Assembly (NCBI GenBank): GCA_947371955.1
Contig: CANBRQ010000010.1
Coordinates: 1 to 51,206, forward strand
DNA length: 51,206 nt
Source: Paracoccaceae bacterium
GTDB lineage: Bacteria; Pseudomonadota; Alphaproteobacteria; Rhodobacterales; Rhodobacteraceae
Direction: 5' to 3'
Positions 33,869 to 41,611 of this stretch are shown piece by piece. Under the pieces are notes generated by a model, which was given only the letters and a program-made list of their open reading frames with translations, was not told the DNA's origin and searched no databases. The position numbers and the translations under genes are program-made. Within the stretch, counting starts at the first letter, position 1. Each line of letters begins with the position of its first letter.

Positions 33869-34529
33869 TGGCTGCGGCCAAGATTTCTGTCGCAATCATC
33901 TGCGCGCGGCCCTGAAGGCCAAGAAATCCTTCGGAAACCAGCAATTTCTTGGTAACCGCTTCAACAAGCTTCGGGTTCATGTTTTCGGTGACCCGCAGCG
34001 CCTCCCGACACGCATCAGGAAACCTGGAACATGCCTCAACGACATATTCGCTGCCTATGGCTTGGGCGACGGCGGCGATGTCGAACATGTCCCGGGGCTG
34101 AAGTTGCGAACCCCGAAAGACCACTTTTTTCGCCAGAATTTCAGCGGGTGTCTCGAGCCTGACATTTCGCCCGCGAATTTCAGCTTTGGTGAAGGGCGTT
34201 TCAGTGACCGGGTCGCAGCAGATAAAATCGATCTCACCGACGCCCTCGAACACGATCTTCAAAGCGCGGGTGCCATCGGTTTCGTAGTCGCTTGGCGCAA
34301 GCGCCAGATCGTAGTCTTGCGTTTCGGGGTTCAGGTAGGGGAGATACTGGGCATCCTCGATGAAGAGGTCGATGTCGTGACTTTCGCGATGGTTGATTTG
34401 CAGCATAAGTGCTGTGCCGCCGCCAAAGCTCCAGCTGTTCATCCCGATGCCCTGGGCATTGGCCTGATCGATGATTGCCATTGCCATGTCGAAAAGCTCA
34501 GGCCAGCGGCTCGGCAGAGGCGTATTCAT
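33840..34529 (-). CDS. AbiEii/AbiGii-type nucleotidyltransferase toxin
   Basis: 229 aa. DNA polymerase-beta-like nucleotidyltransferase motifs: 'SFGGGTALMLQ' (GG[GS]TAL), 'HDIDLFI' (the D-x-D-type metal motif reads DIDLF), then 'GEIDFICCD'. This is the DUF1814/AbiEii group, which transfers nucleotides to tRNA acceptor ends and arrests growth during phage infection. The ATG directly follows the upstream gene's stop (TGAATG). Lower GC than surrounding genes. Confidence 0.85.
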   Translation of the reverse strand: MNTPLPSRWPELFDMAMAIIDQANAQGIGMNSWSFGGGTALMLQINHRESHDIDLFIEDAQYLPYLNPETQDYDLALAPSDYETDGTRALKIVFEGVGEIDFICCDPVTETPFTKAEIRGRNVRLETPAEILAKKVVFRGSQLQPRDMFDIAAVAQAIGSEYVVEACSRFPDACREALRVTENMNPKLVEAVTKKLLVSEGFLGLQGRAQMIATEILAAAITRSAALRQ

Positions 34530-34793
34530 TCAGACCGCAAGCGGCAGCTGAAATCCGGCGAGGACGGAGAATTTCTTGGCCACTTGGGTGACCGCATCCT
34601 TGCTCACACCCATCTCGTCGATGAACGATTGCTGCAGTTTGGGCGACACTTCGGACAGGAAGGCGAAGACGCTGCAATCGTAGGAATCGGCACTTTTGAT
34701 ATCGGCGAGTTTCTCGGCAAGCTGCGCAGCCGTCACCAGCACGCCGTAGGGCGCGCTGACTGTCGACATCACCTTTGCGGCAACCGAGGCCAT
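34530..34793 (-). CDS. Putative antitoxin partner of the AbiEii-type toxin
   Basis: 87 aa. Abuts the toxin with zero spacing and precedes it in the operon, the antitoxin position. It lacks the winged helix of canonical AbiEi and is far shorter. Sequence: small helical protein with 'VLVTAAQLAEKLADIKSADS' and 'SKDAVTQVAKKFSVLAGF'. Not a recognised family, so the pairing rests on context. Confidence 0.65.
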   Translation of the reverse strand: MASVAAKVMSTVSAPYGVLVTAAQLAEKLADIKSADSYDCSVFAFLSEVSPKLQQSFIDEMGVSKDAVTQVAKKFSVLAGFQLPLAV

Positions 34794-34877
34794 GGCATCA
34801 ACTCTGTGCAGATTTCTATTCCATCAATGTAGTCGATGTCCCTCAACAAAGCAATAAAGCCCCATCTGCGCTGGTTT

Positions 34878-35174
34878 TCACCTGTTCCCGTCGATCCACT
34901 TCGACATCAGGCCCTTGTCGCGGAAGCATTCATCCGGGACAGCGCGTCGCTTGATGCGAGCGAGACGCTCAGCAAAGGCGACCTGCTTCGACGACGGCAG
35001 TTGGTCGAGCGCGGAGACCGGTTTCAGCTTGGCCTGCGCATCGATCCAAGAACTCAAAGCCCGCCGGTCCTGCTGCACCTCCCAAGGTAACAGCGTCTGG
35101 TTCTTGAGCGCCAGTGACCGCGCGTAGGCGATCTGCTTGGGCGTGACGGGTACTGCAAAACTGGTGTCTTCCAT
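34878..35174 (-). CDS. Small hypothetical protein with internal duplication, LexA-controlled
   Basis: 98 aa. Two tandem copies of a ~35-residue unit: residues ~11-45 ('TPKQIAYARSLALKNQTLLP' ... 'SSWID') and ~61-95 ('SSKQVAFAERLARIKRRAVP' ... 'SKWID'), each ending in S-x-WID. Basic, probably nucleic-acid-binding. The family resembles short segments found beside plasmid topoisomerase or primase domains, but I cannot name it. Its promoter contains a perfect LexA box (35211-35225), so it is probably induced by DNA damage or by entry of single-stranded DNA. Confidence 0.75.
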   Translation of the reverse strand: MEDTSFAVPVTPKQIAYARSLALKNQTLLPWEVQQDRRALSSWIDAQAKLKPVSALDQLPSSKQVAFAERLARIKRRAVPDECFRDKGLMSKWIDGNR

Positions 35175-35204
35175 CGGAGAAACGCCCTTGCTGCTTGGTC
35201 TTTA

Positions 35205-35233
35205 TATATAGAACATAACAGGAACAAAATCAA
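35205..35233 (-). promoter_or_regulatory. Promoter with LexA/SOS box in the spacer
   Basis: On the minus strand: -35 TTGATT (35233-35228), -10 TATATA (35210-35205), spacer exactly 17 bp. The spacer contains GTTC-N7-GTTC (35225-35211), the alphaproteobacterial LexA site. It drives the 98-aa gene; the same box lies 127 bp upstream of the strawberry-notch gene on the other strand. Confidence 0.8.
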
Positions 35234-35351
35234 CCACCGCTCTGCCAAGGATCGACGATCGAGAGGCAGAGGCAGGATGGGGCAGGGGGAGCTGGAAGGC
35301 CGCGCGAGAGCGCCTTCGGCTCTGCCAATTTCCCCAACCTGAGGTGTTCTG

Positions 35352-37970
35352 ATGACCTTCCAACCGTTGATCCCGACCGTGCTGACGCCGGTCGCTGTTT
35401 CTGTTCTGACTGATCCTGCGACCGGGATCCTTGCCGTGGCCGAGGCCCTGCAGCCCGACCTGGCGCAGGGCTTCCAAATCGACGCGCTGCGCCTGCGGCT
35501 GGAGATGGAGCGCGCCTTTGGCGGCTCAGATGCGGATGGCGCCTGGGACTGGAAGCTTTCCTATGAGGCGGGCGAGGTGGCGCTCGTCCTCTTTCTGCGG
35601 AAATTCGGCCGCGCGCTGCTGGCACGGGTGGGCTCGCTGGGTGCGCTGCTCCCCATCCTCGCCAAGGTGACTTGCCTCCTGCCCACTCACACTAGGCGTT
35701 CGGAGGAGATGGAGCGCTTCCAGCAGTTCTCGACGCCTTTGCCCATGGGGTTGGCGGCTCTGGCGGCAGGGCAAATCACGCCCCGTGATCTGGTCCTGGA
35801 ACCTTCGGCCGGGACCGGACTTCTGGCGGTCCTCGCGGAGATCGCGGGCGGTAGCCTTGCGCTGAACGAATTGGCCGACACCCGCGCCGATCTTCTGCGG
35901 CTCCTGTTTCCGGGTTGCTCCGTCACCCGTTTTGACGCCGCGCAGATCGACGATCATCTGGGTGCCGGGCTGCGCCCAAGCGTCATCCTGATGAACCCGC
36001 CATTTTCGGCTGTGGCCAATGTCGACAGCCGCAGCACCGAGGCGACGGCGCGGCATCTGCGTTCGGCGCTCGCACGCCTTGCGCCGGGCGGGCGTTTAGT
36101 CGCCATCACCGGCGCCAATTTCGCGCCCGATGCGCCAGCCTGGGCTGGGACCTTCACCCGTTTGGCCGAGACCGCACATCTGGTCTTTACGGGCGCTTTG
36201 ACGGGCGGTGCTTTTGCCAAGCACGGCACCAGCTTCGAGACACGGATTTCCGTGTTCGACAAATGTCGTGGTGGGGAGCACGGCGGCATCATCGCCGACC
36301 TCGCGCGGCCGATGTCGCCAGACGTGGCGCATCTTCTAGCCCGGATCACCGCCGAAGTTCCGCCGCGGCTTGAACTGGTACAGGGCACCGCGACCGGGCT
36401 GAACCCCTCTTCCCCTTTGTCGGGAAGTCCTGCCCGCGCCGCAAACACCACAGTCAGCATATCTCGGGCTTCCGCCTCGGCCTCGTCTTTCGGCGCAAAC
36501 GCGAAGTTCGACGCCGAAAATCTCGCCTATATCCTGCGCGAGGTGACCGAAGACGACAGCGCTGCGCGCCTGTCGGATGCGATCTACGAGACCTTCCGAC
36601 TTCAGGCCTTCGACATCCCCGGCGCGGCCCCGCATCCGACCAAGCTCGTGCAATCGGCGGCCATGGCCTCGGTCGCGCCCCCGAAGCCGACCTACCGTCC
36701 GAAACTGCCTGCTGCCGTGGTGCGGGATGGGCTCCTGTCGGATGCCCAACTCGAAACCGTGATCTACGCGGGCGAAGCGCACGGCGCCTATCTCGCGGGA
36801 TCCTGGACCGTCGATGAGACCGGCTACATGGTTTCGGCCGCGCCGGAAAATGCCGCTGACGCCATCTGCTTCCGCCGTGGATTCTTCCTTGGCGACGGCA
36901 CCGGGGCAGGTAAGGGCCGCCAGTCGGCCGGGATCTTGCTCGACAACTGGGCACAAGGCCGCCGCAAGGCGCTCTGGATTTCTAAGAGCGACAAGCTTCT
37001 GGAGGACGCGCAGCGCGACTGGTCGGCACTTGGCCAGGAGCGGCTGTTGGTGACGCCGCTGTCGCGCTTTGCGCAAGGCCGCGACATCCCGCTCACCGAA
37101 GGCATCCTTTTCACCACCTATGCCACGCTGCGCTCCGAGGAGCGCGGGGCCAAGAAGTCCCGCGTCGACCAGATCGTCGACTGGTTGGGGTCGGATTTCG
37201 ACGGGGTGATCCTGTTTGACGAAAGCCATGCCATGGCCAATGCCGCTGGGTCCAAGGGTGAGCGCGGTGACACCGAAGCGTCGCAGCAGGGCAGGGCGGG
37301 CCTGCGCCTGCAACACAAACTGCCCAATGCCCGTGTGGTATATGTCTCGGCCACGGGTGCTACGACGGTGCACAACCTCGCCTATGCACAGCGGCTCGGA
37401 CTTTGGGGAGGGGAAGATTTCCCCTTCGCAACGCGAGCCGAATTCGTCGAGGCAATCGAGGCAGGCGGGGTCGCCGCCATGGAGGTTCTCGCCCGCGACC
37501 TGCGGTCTCTTGGTCTCTACACCGCCCGGTCGCTCTCCTATGACGGTGTCGAATACGAGATGCTAGTTCACGCTCTCAGCCCGGAGCAGCGCAGCATCTA
37601 CGATGCCTATGCCGGGGCCTTCGCCATCATCCACAACAACCTGGCCGCCGCGATGGAGGCCGCCAACATCACGGGTGAAAGTGGAGGCACCCTCAACCGA
37701 CAGGCCAAGTCCGCCGCGCGCTCGGCCTTCGAGTCCGCCAAGCAGCGCTTCTTCGGCCATCTCCTGACCTCGATGAAAACCCCCACGCTGATCGCCACCA
37801 TCGAGGCCGATCTGGCCGCTGGCCATGCGGCCGTCATCCAGATCGTCTCGACCGGAGAGGCGCTGATGGAACGCCGCTTGTTGGAGATCCCGACCGAGGA
37901 GTGGAATGACATCCGCGTCGACATCACCCCGCGGGAATATGTGTTATCCGGAGCTCCGGATAAAACGTAA
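35352..37970 (+). CDS. Strawberry-notch-type methylase/helicase, N-terminal part (interrupted)
   Basis: 872 codons open. Residues ~130-320 form a methyltransferase-like domain ('LVLEPSAGTGLLAVLAEIAG' and 'VILMNPPFSAV' = NPPF motif). Residues ~510-830 are the SF2 helicase first lobe: Walker A 'GDGTGAGKGRQSAGILLDNW', 'DGVILFDESHAMAN' (DESH box) and 'VVYVSATGATTVHNLAYAQR' (motif III). Native sequence ends at '...DITPREYV' (about 37943). The next eight codons and TAA come from the inserted RIT element. The second helicase lobe continues in frame-compatible form at ~44303. Such SBNO-like proteins are standard on large alphaproteobacterial plasmids; role unknown. The split protein probably lacks ATPase-driven activity unless the two halves associate. 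Confidence 0.9.
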   Translation: MTFQPLIPTVLTPVAVSVLTDPATGILAVAEALQPDLAQGFQIDALRLRLEMERAFGGSDADGAWDWKLSYEAGEVALVLFLRKFGRALLARVGSLGALLPILAKVTCLLPTHTRRSEEMERFQQFSTPLPMGLAALAAGQITPRDLVLEPSAGTGLLAVLAEIAGGSLALNELADTRADLLRLLFPGCSVTRFDAAQIDDHLGAGLRPSVILMNPPFSAVANVDSRSTEATARHLRSALARLAPGGRLVAITGANFAPDAPAWAGTFTRLAETAHLVFTGALTGGAFAKHGTSFETRISVFDKCRGGEHGGIIADLARPMSPDVAHLLARITAEVPPRLELVQGTATGLNPSSPLSGSPARAANTTVSISRASASASSFGANAKFDAENLAYILREVTEDDSAARLSDAIYETFRLQAFDIPGAAPHPTKLVQSAAMASVAPPKPTYRPKLPAAVVRDGLLSDAQLETVIYAGEAHGAYLAGSWTVDETGYMVSAAPENAADAICFRRGFFLGDGTGAGKGRQSAGILLDNWAQGRRKALWISKSDKLLEDAQRDWSALGQERLLVTPLSRFAQGRDIPLTEGILFTTYATLRSEERGAKKSRVDQIVDWLGSDFDGVILFDESHAMANAAGSKGERGDTEASQQGRAGLRLQHKLPNARVVYVSATGATTVHNLAYAQRLGLWGGEDFPFATRAEFVEAIEAGGVAAMEVLARDLRSLGLYTARSLSYDGVEYEMLVHALSPEQRSIYDAYAGAFAIIHNNLAAAMEAANITGESGGTLNRQAKSAARSAFESAKQRFFGHLLTSMKTPTLIATIEADLAAGHAAVIQIVSTGEALMERRLLEIPTEEWNDIRVDITPREYVLSGAPDKT
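37944..37963. repeat. 20-bp perfect palindrome at left element junction
   Basis: TTATCCGGAGCTCCGGATAA is self-complementary. It lies between the broken helicase gene and the left 170-bp inverted repeat and has no counterpart at the right junction. It could be a recombination core, a terminator-like hairpin or a scar of an earlier insertion. Confidence 0.7.
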
Positions 37971-38137
37971 TATGCCGCGTCCGCGTTATGCAGAGCGCGG
38001 CGCTTCATGTCGTTGATATGCTGATTCATTTTGGGATCTCCACTTGGCATAATCATGATGCCTCTGCTCTCAACCGCAGAAGGACACCCCGACATGACCT
38101 CCCCCTCCTCTCACCCCGGCGGCACGACAGCCGCCGG
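37968..38137 (+). repeat. Left 170-bp inverted repeat of RIT element
   Basis: Begins TAATATG and ends CGCCGG; matches the reverse complement of 44129-44298 at 168 of 170 positions by eye. It contains the ATG of the first recombinase (38094). Confidence 0.9.
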
Positions 38138-39623
38138 GGCCACCGTCAACCAAGCACTTGTTTCCGGCTATCTTGCTGACAATTCCAACTTGTCCGCCGG
38201 GGCCCTTAGCGCCGCCCGGCATCTTCTGAGATGGGCCACAGATCGGCAGATCACGATCAGCGATCTTGATGCGACAGCCGTCGATCGTTTTGCGCGGCAC
38301 CGCTGCCGGTGTGGCCGCTATAGTTCCGCGCAGTTGCGGAACCCGAGCTACATGACCGATGCCCGGAGGTTTCTTCGCTATCTGGAAGGAATCGGCCATG
38401 TCGCCATTCCCGACGAGGTCGCCCCGCTCGGCCCGCATTTGGCGGACTTTTCAGCGAACCTCGCGGCACAGAGCTACAGTAAGGTCACCTGCAGCTCTCG
38501 CATGAGCCAAGCTCGACATTTTGCCGAATGGATTCTGCAAATGCGAGTTCCGGCGGACAGCATCGACGATGACATGGTCGCGCAGTTTGCCCATCACGAT
38601 TGCCAATGCGGAATCAGGACCAAGCGCGGCAAACGGGTTGTCAGCACGGGTGCCAAGGATCGCCGTCGTGGTGCCCTCGCCTTTGTCGCTTTTCTCAGAG
38701 TTAAGGGGTTGATCCCGCCCGCAAAGATCATCGGGCCTAATCCGGACCCAAGGCTCGCCGCTTTCGATCATTGGTTGCGACGTGAGCGCGGCGCCACAGC
38801 GGAGACCGTTCGACGCTACCTGCAAGAATTGGGTCGCTGGCTGGAGCGGCTTGGTACTGAACCGCAGGAATTAAATGCGGCAGTCATTCGCGCAATCGTT
38901 CTGGATCAGGGCGAGGACCGTTCCCGATCGTCAGTCCGCATGACGATAACAGTCCTGCGCACATTCTTGCGTTTCATGATCGGCGAAGGGTTGTGTGCTC
39001 CGTCGCTGCTTCTTGCGGTGCCGTCAGGGGTGCGACGCAGGCTTTCCACCGTCCCAAAGACGATCCCGGCTTCGACCATCGAAGAGATCGTCGCGTCCTG
39101 CGGCACAGGCACAGCGGTTGAGGTGCGGGACCGCGCCATCATCCTGCTTCTCGCGCGGATGGCCCTGCGGGCTGGCGATATCTGGCAACTCCATCTCCGC
39201 GACATCGACTGGCGCGCGAGCAGGTTGCGATTGCACGGCAAAAGCCGACGTGGGGTGTTTATGCCTTTGCCGCAAGACGTCGGTGATGCGCTGCTCGCCT
39301 ATATCGAGGACGCCCGCCCGGTGGTTGCATCCGATCGGGTCTTCTTACGCGTCCAAGCCCCTTTCACCCCATTTCGCTCATCGGCCGAGATCGCCGGTAT
39401 CGTCTCTCGAGTTCTTTCCCGCGGCGGCTTCGTCGGCCTGCCGACCGGCGCACATGTGTTTCGGCATTCGCTGGCTTCGACATGGCTGCGCGGTGGGGCG
39501 GAACTGGATCAGATTGGGGCCGCGCTGCGCCACGCTTCACGCGACACAACCGCAATCTACGCCAAGGTCGATATCGATATGCTGGGGGCCGTGGCCCAGC
39601 CTTGGCCGGGGTACGCAACATGA
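38094..39623 (+). CDS. Tyrosine recombinase, first of RIT trio
   Basis: 509 aa from ATG 38094 (AGAAGGA upstream), the longest of the trio. N-terminal part has two Cys-rich knots ('RHRCRCGRY', 'HDCQCGIRT') and SAM-like core-binding helices. The catalytic domain shows R in 'ARMALRAGDIWQL', H-x-x-R in 'HVFRHSLAS' and the Tyr in 'TTAIYAKVD'. The start codon lies inside the left repeat. The stop overlaps the next start (ATGA). Confidence 0.9.
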   Translation: MTSPSSHPGGTTAAGATVNQALVSGYLADNSNLSAGALSAARHLLRWATDRQITISDLDATAVDRFARHRCRCGRYSSAQLRNPSYMTDARRFLRYLEGIGHVAIPDEVAPLGPHLADFSANLAAQSYSKVTCSSRMSQARHFAEWILQMRVPADSIDDDMVAQFAHHDCQCGIRTKRGKRVVSTGAKDRRRGALAFVAFLRVKGLIPPAKIIGPNPDPRLAAFDHWLRRERGATAETVRRYLQELGRWLERLGTEPQELNAAVIRAIVLDQGEDRSRSSVRMTITVLRTFLRFMIGEGLCAPSLLLAVPSGVRRRLSTVPKTIPASTIEEIVASCGTGTAVEVRDRAIILLLARMALRAGDIWQLHLRDIDWRASRLRLHGKSRRGVFMPLPQDVGDALLAYIEDARPVVASDRVFLRVQAPFTPFRSSAEIAGIVSRVLSRGGFVGLPTGAHVFRHSLASTWLRGGAELDQIGAALRHASRDTTAIYAKVDIDMLGAVAQPWPGYAT

Positions 39624-40531
39624 TGCATCGCCATGTCGACCGCTACATCAACCTGCATCGCGCCCTCGGAAAGGGGTTTGCCAAACATGAGAGGTCCTTG
39701 CGCGAGTTCGCCGCATTTGCTGCTGACCGGACCGATCCGCATGTAACTGCGGCACTGATCCTCGAGTGGGCGGGAAGCGCGGCCACGCCCAATTCAGCGC
39801 AAGACCGGTATGATCATGCTCGCGCCTTCGCGATGTTCCTGCATGCAGAGGACGTGCAACATGAGGTTCCAGTCGCAGGATTGTTCGGGCGGTCAAGACG
39901 CCGCCGACCCGCTCCCCACATTCTGTTGCAAGACCAGATCAATGGCATCCTGGCGGAGGCGCTTCTGGTTCCTGGCCTGTCCCCGATCAGCCCGCAGACC
40001 TATCACACGCTGTTCGGATTGCTGGCCTCGACAGGTCTGCGCATCTCGGAAGCTTTGTCCCTCCGTTGTGCTGACCTGGGGGAAGACGGCCTTTTGATCC
40101 GCAAGGGTAAATTTGGCAAGAGCCGCCTCGTCCCTCTTCATGCCTCGACCCGCGCAGCTTTGGAGCGCTATCTCGAGCGTCGCCGTACCGTCCGCGATGC
40201 CGGTCATGACCTTTTCGTGCTCGGCCACGGTCATGCACCGACGGCGACAAGGGCACACGTGGTCTTCGTGCGGATCGTGCGCAAACTCGGCTATCGCAGT
40301 CCGACAGGTCCCGGGCCCCGGCTGCACGATTTGCGCCACACCTTCGCAGTTCGGTCCCTTGAATCCTGCGGAAACGATCCGCAGTCGGTCTCGCGGCACA
40401 TGCGGGCCCTGAGCACCTATCTTGGTCATGTCGATATCGCCAATACCTATTGGTACCTCGAAGCCACCCCCGTCTTGCTGCAAATGATCGCGGCAAGGGC
40501 GGAAGAGACGTGGATCGGGGGTGCGGAATGA
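39620..40531 (+). CDS. Tyrosine recombinase, second of RIT trio
   Basis: 303 aa. The start at 39620 overlaps the stop of the first recombinase by four bases. Catalytic residues: R in 'LASTGLRISEALSL', K in 'GKFGKSRLVPL', H-x-x-R in 'LHDLRHTFAV', H in 'YLGHVDI' and Tyr in 'TYWYLEA'. XerC/D-like size. All three proteins are probably required together for transposition. Confidence 0.92.
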   Translation: MMHRHVDRYINLHRALGKGFAKHERSLREFAAFAADRTDPHVTAALILEWAGSAATPNSAQDRYDHARAFAMFLHAEDVQHEVPVAGLFGRSRRRRPAPHILLQDQINGILAEALLVPGLSPISPQTYHTLFGLLASTGLRISEALSLRCADLGEDGLLIRKGKFGKSRLVPLHASTRAALERYLERRRTVRDAGHDLFVLGHGHAPTATRAHVVFVRIVRKLGYRSPTGPGPRLHDLRHTFAVRSLESCGNDPQSVSRHMRALSTYLGHVDIANTYWYLEATPVLLQMIAARAEETWIGGAE

Positions 40532-41538
40532 CCCCGCTCGCGCCGGACCTGTCGGCTTTCCTGCAGAAGCATCTGCCCGATGAGCGTGGAGCCAGCCAAC
40601 ATACCATCGCCGCTTTTGCCCACGCGTTCACACTCTTGCTGCGGTTTGCGGCCACACGCCTCAAACGACAGCCTTCTGACCTTGCGATCGAGGATCTCGA
40701 CGTCAGCCTGATCAGGGCCTTTCTCGAGCACATCGAAGAGGGGCGAGCCAATACCGTGCGATCCCGCAATGCCCGGCTGGCAGCGATCAAGGCGTTTTTC
40801 CGCTTCCTTGAACCAAGGCGTCCAGCCTGCCTCGAACAGGCGATGATGATCAGGTCGCTGCCCGTCAAACGCACGGATGTAAAGCTGATCGACTACCTGA
40901 CGAAGGACGAGGTGCGCGCCTTGCTTGCGGCCCCGGACGGCAGAGTGCCGGCTGGGCTGCGTGATCGGGCGATGCTTCACCTGGCCTACGCCGCAGGACT
41001 GCGGGCGTCTGAACTTCTCGCAGTTCGGATGGACGATTTCCCGCGGGGCTCGTTCGCAAACATCCGGGTGCTTGGGAAGGGCCGTCGGGAGCGGGTGCTA
41101 CCGCTCTGGACGGAGACGCAAGCTGCTATTCGGGCTTGGCTGGCCGTCCGTCCCAACGATGTCGGGCCGGAACTGTTCCTGAACCGCGATGGCGGCCCGA
41201 TGACACGGGATGGTTTTGCCTACCGGCTCCGTCAACATGTGGCCGTGGCCGAACGCGCGACCCCTTCGATTGCCGACAAGCACGTGACGCCGCATGTGCT
41301 GCGGCACAGCTGCGCCATGCACACTTTGCAGGCCACAGGCGATGTCCGCAAGGTCGCCCTTTGGCTGGGTCATGCCAGCCTCCAGACGACCGAGATGTAT
41401 TTGCGCGCAGACCCGACTGAGAAGCTTGCCCTTCTCGACGCCCATCATGCCCCGCTGATCAAGCCGGGCAAGTTTCGGCCGCCCTCGGACAAATTGATGG
41501 CTATCCTCGCTGTCGCAACCGGCGCGAAGCCGCGATAG
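40528..41538 (+). CDS. Tyrosine recombinase, third of RIT trio
   Basis: 336 aa. The start at 40528 overlaps the preceding stop by four bases. SAM-like N-terminal helices, then R in 'AYAAGLRASELLAV', K in 'GKGRRERVLPL', H-x-x-R in 'PHVLRHSCAM', H in 'LGHASLQTT' and Tyr in 'EMYLRAD'. The complete catalytic set suggests an active enzyme. Confidence 0.92.
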   Translation: MTPLAPDLSAFLQKHLPDERGASQHTIAAFAHAFTLLLRFAATRLKRQPSDLAIEDLDVSLIRAFLEHIEEGRANTVRSRNARLAAIKAFFRFLEPRRPACLEQAMMIRSLPVKRTDVKLIDYLTKDEVRALLAAPDGRVPAGLRDRAMLHLAYAAGLRASELLAVRMDDFPRGSFANIRVLGKGRRERVLPLWTETQAAIRAWLAVRPNDVGPELFLNRDGGPMTRDGFAYRLRQHVAVAERATPSIADKHVTPHVLRHSCAMHTLQATGDVRKVALWLGHASLQTTEMYLRADPTEKLALLDAHHAPLIKPGKFRPPSDKLMAILAVATGAKPR

Positions 41539-41586
41539 TGGACATTTCACAGACCTGCGCTGCTCCGGGCGCGCCATTCGACAGCA

Positions 41587-41609
41587 GCGTTCCGCCTCAG
41601 GCGGGGCGT
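41587..41609 (+). terminator. Hairpin between the recombinase trio and the convergent cargo gene
   Basis: GCGTTCCGCC and GGCGGGGCGT pair around TCA (10 pairs including G-U), followed by TGCTATT. It lies in the 73-bp gap between two convergent stops and may act in both directions. Confidence 0.5.
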
Positions 41610-41611
41610 TG

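Noticed and set aside
36336-37373. 345-codon minus-strand frame inside the strawberry-notch gene
   Set aside because: Antisense shadow; no start signal or domain.
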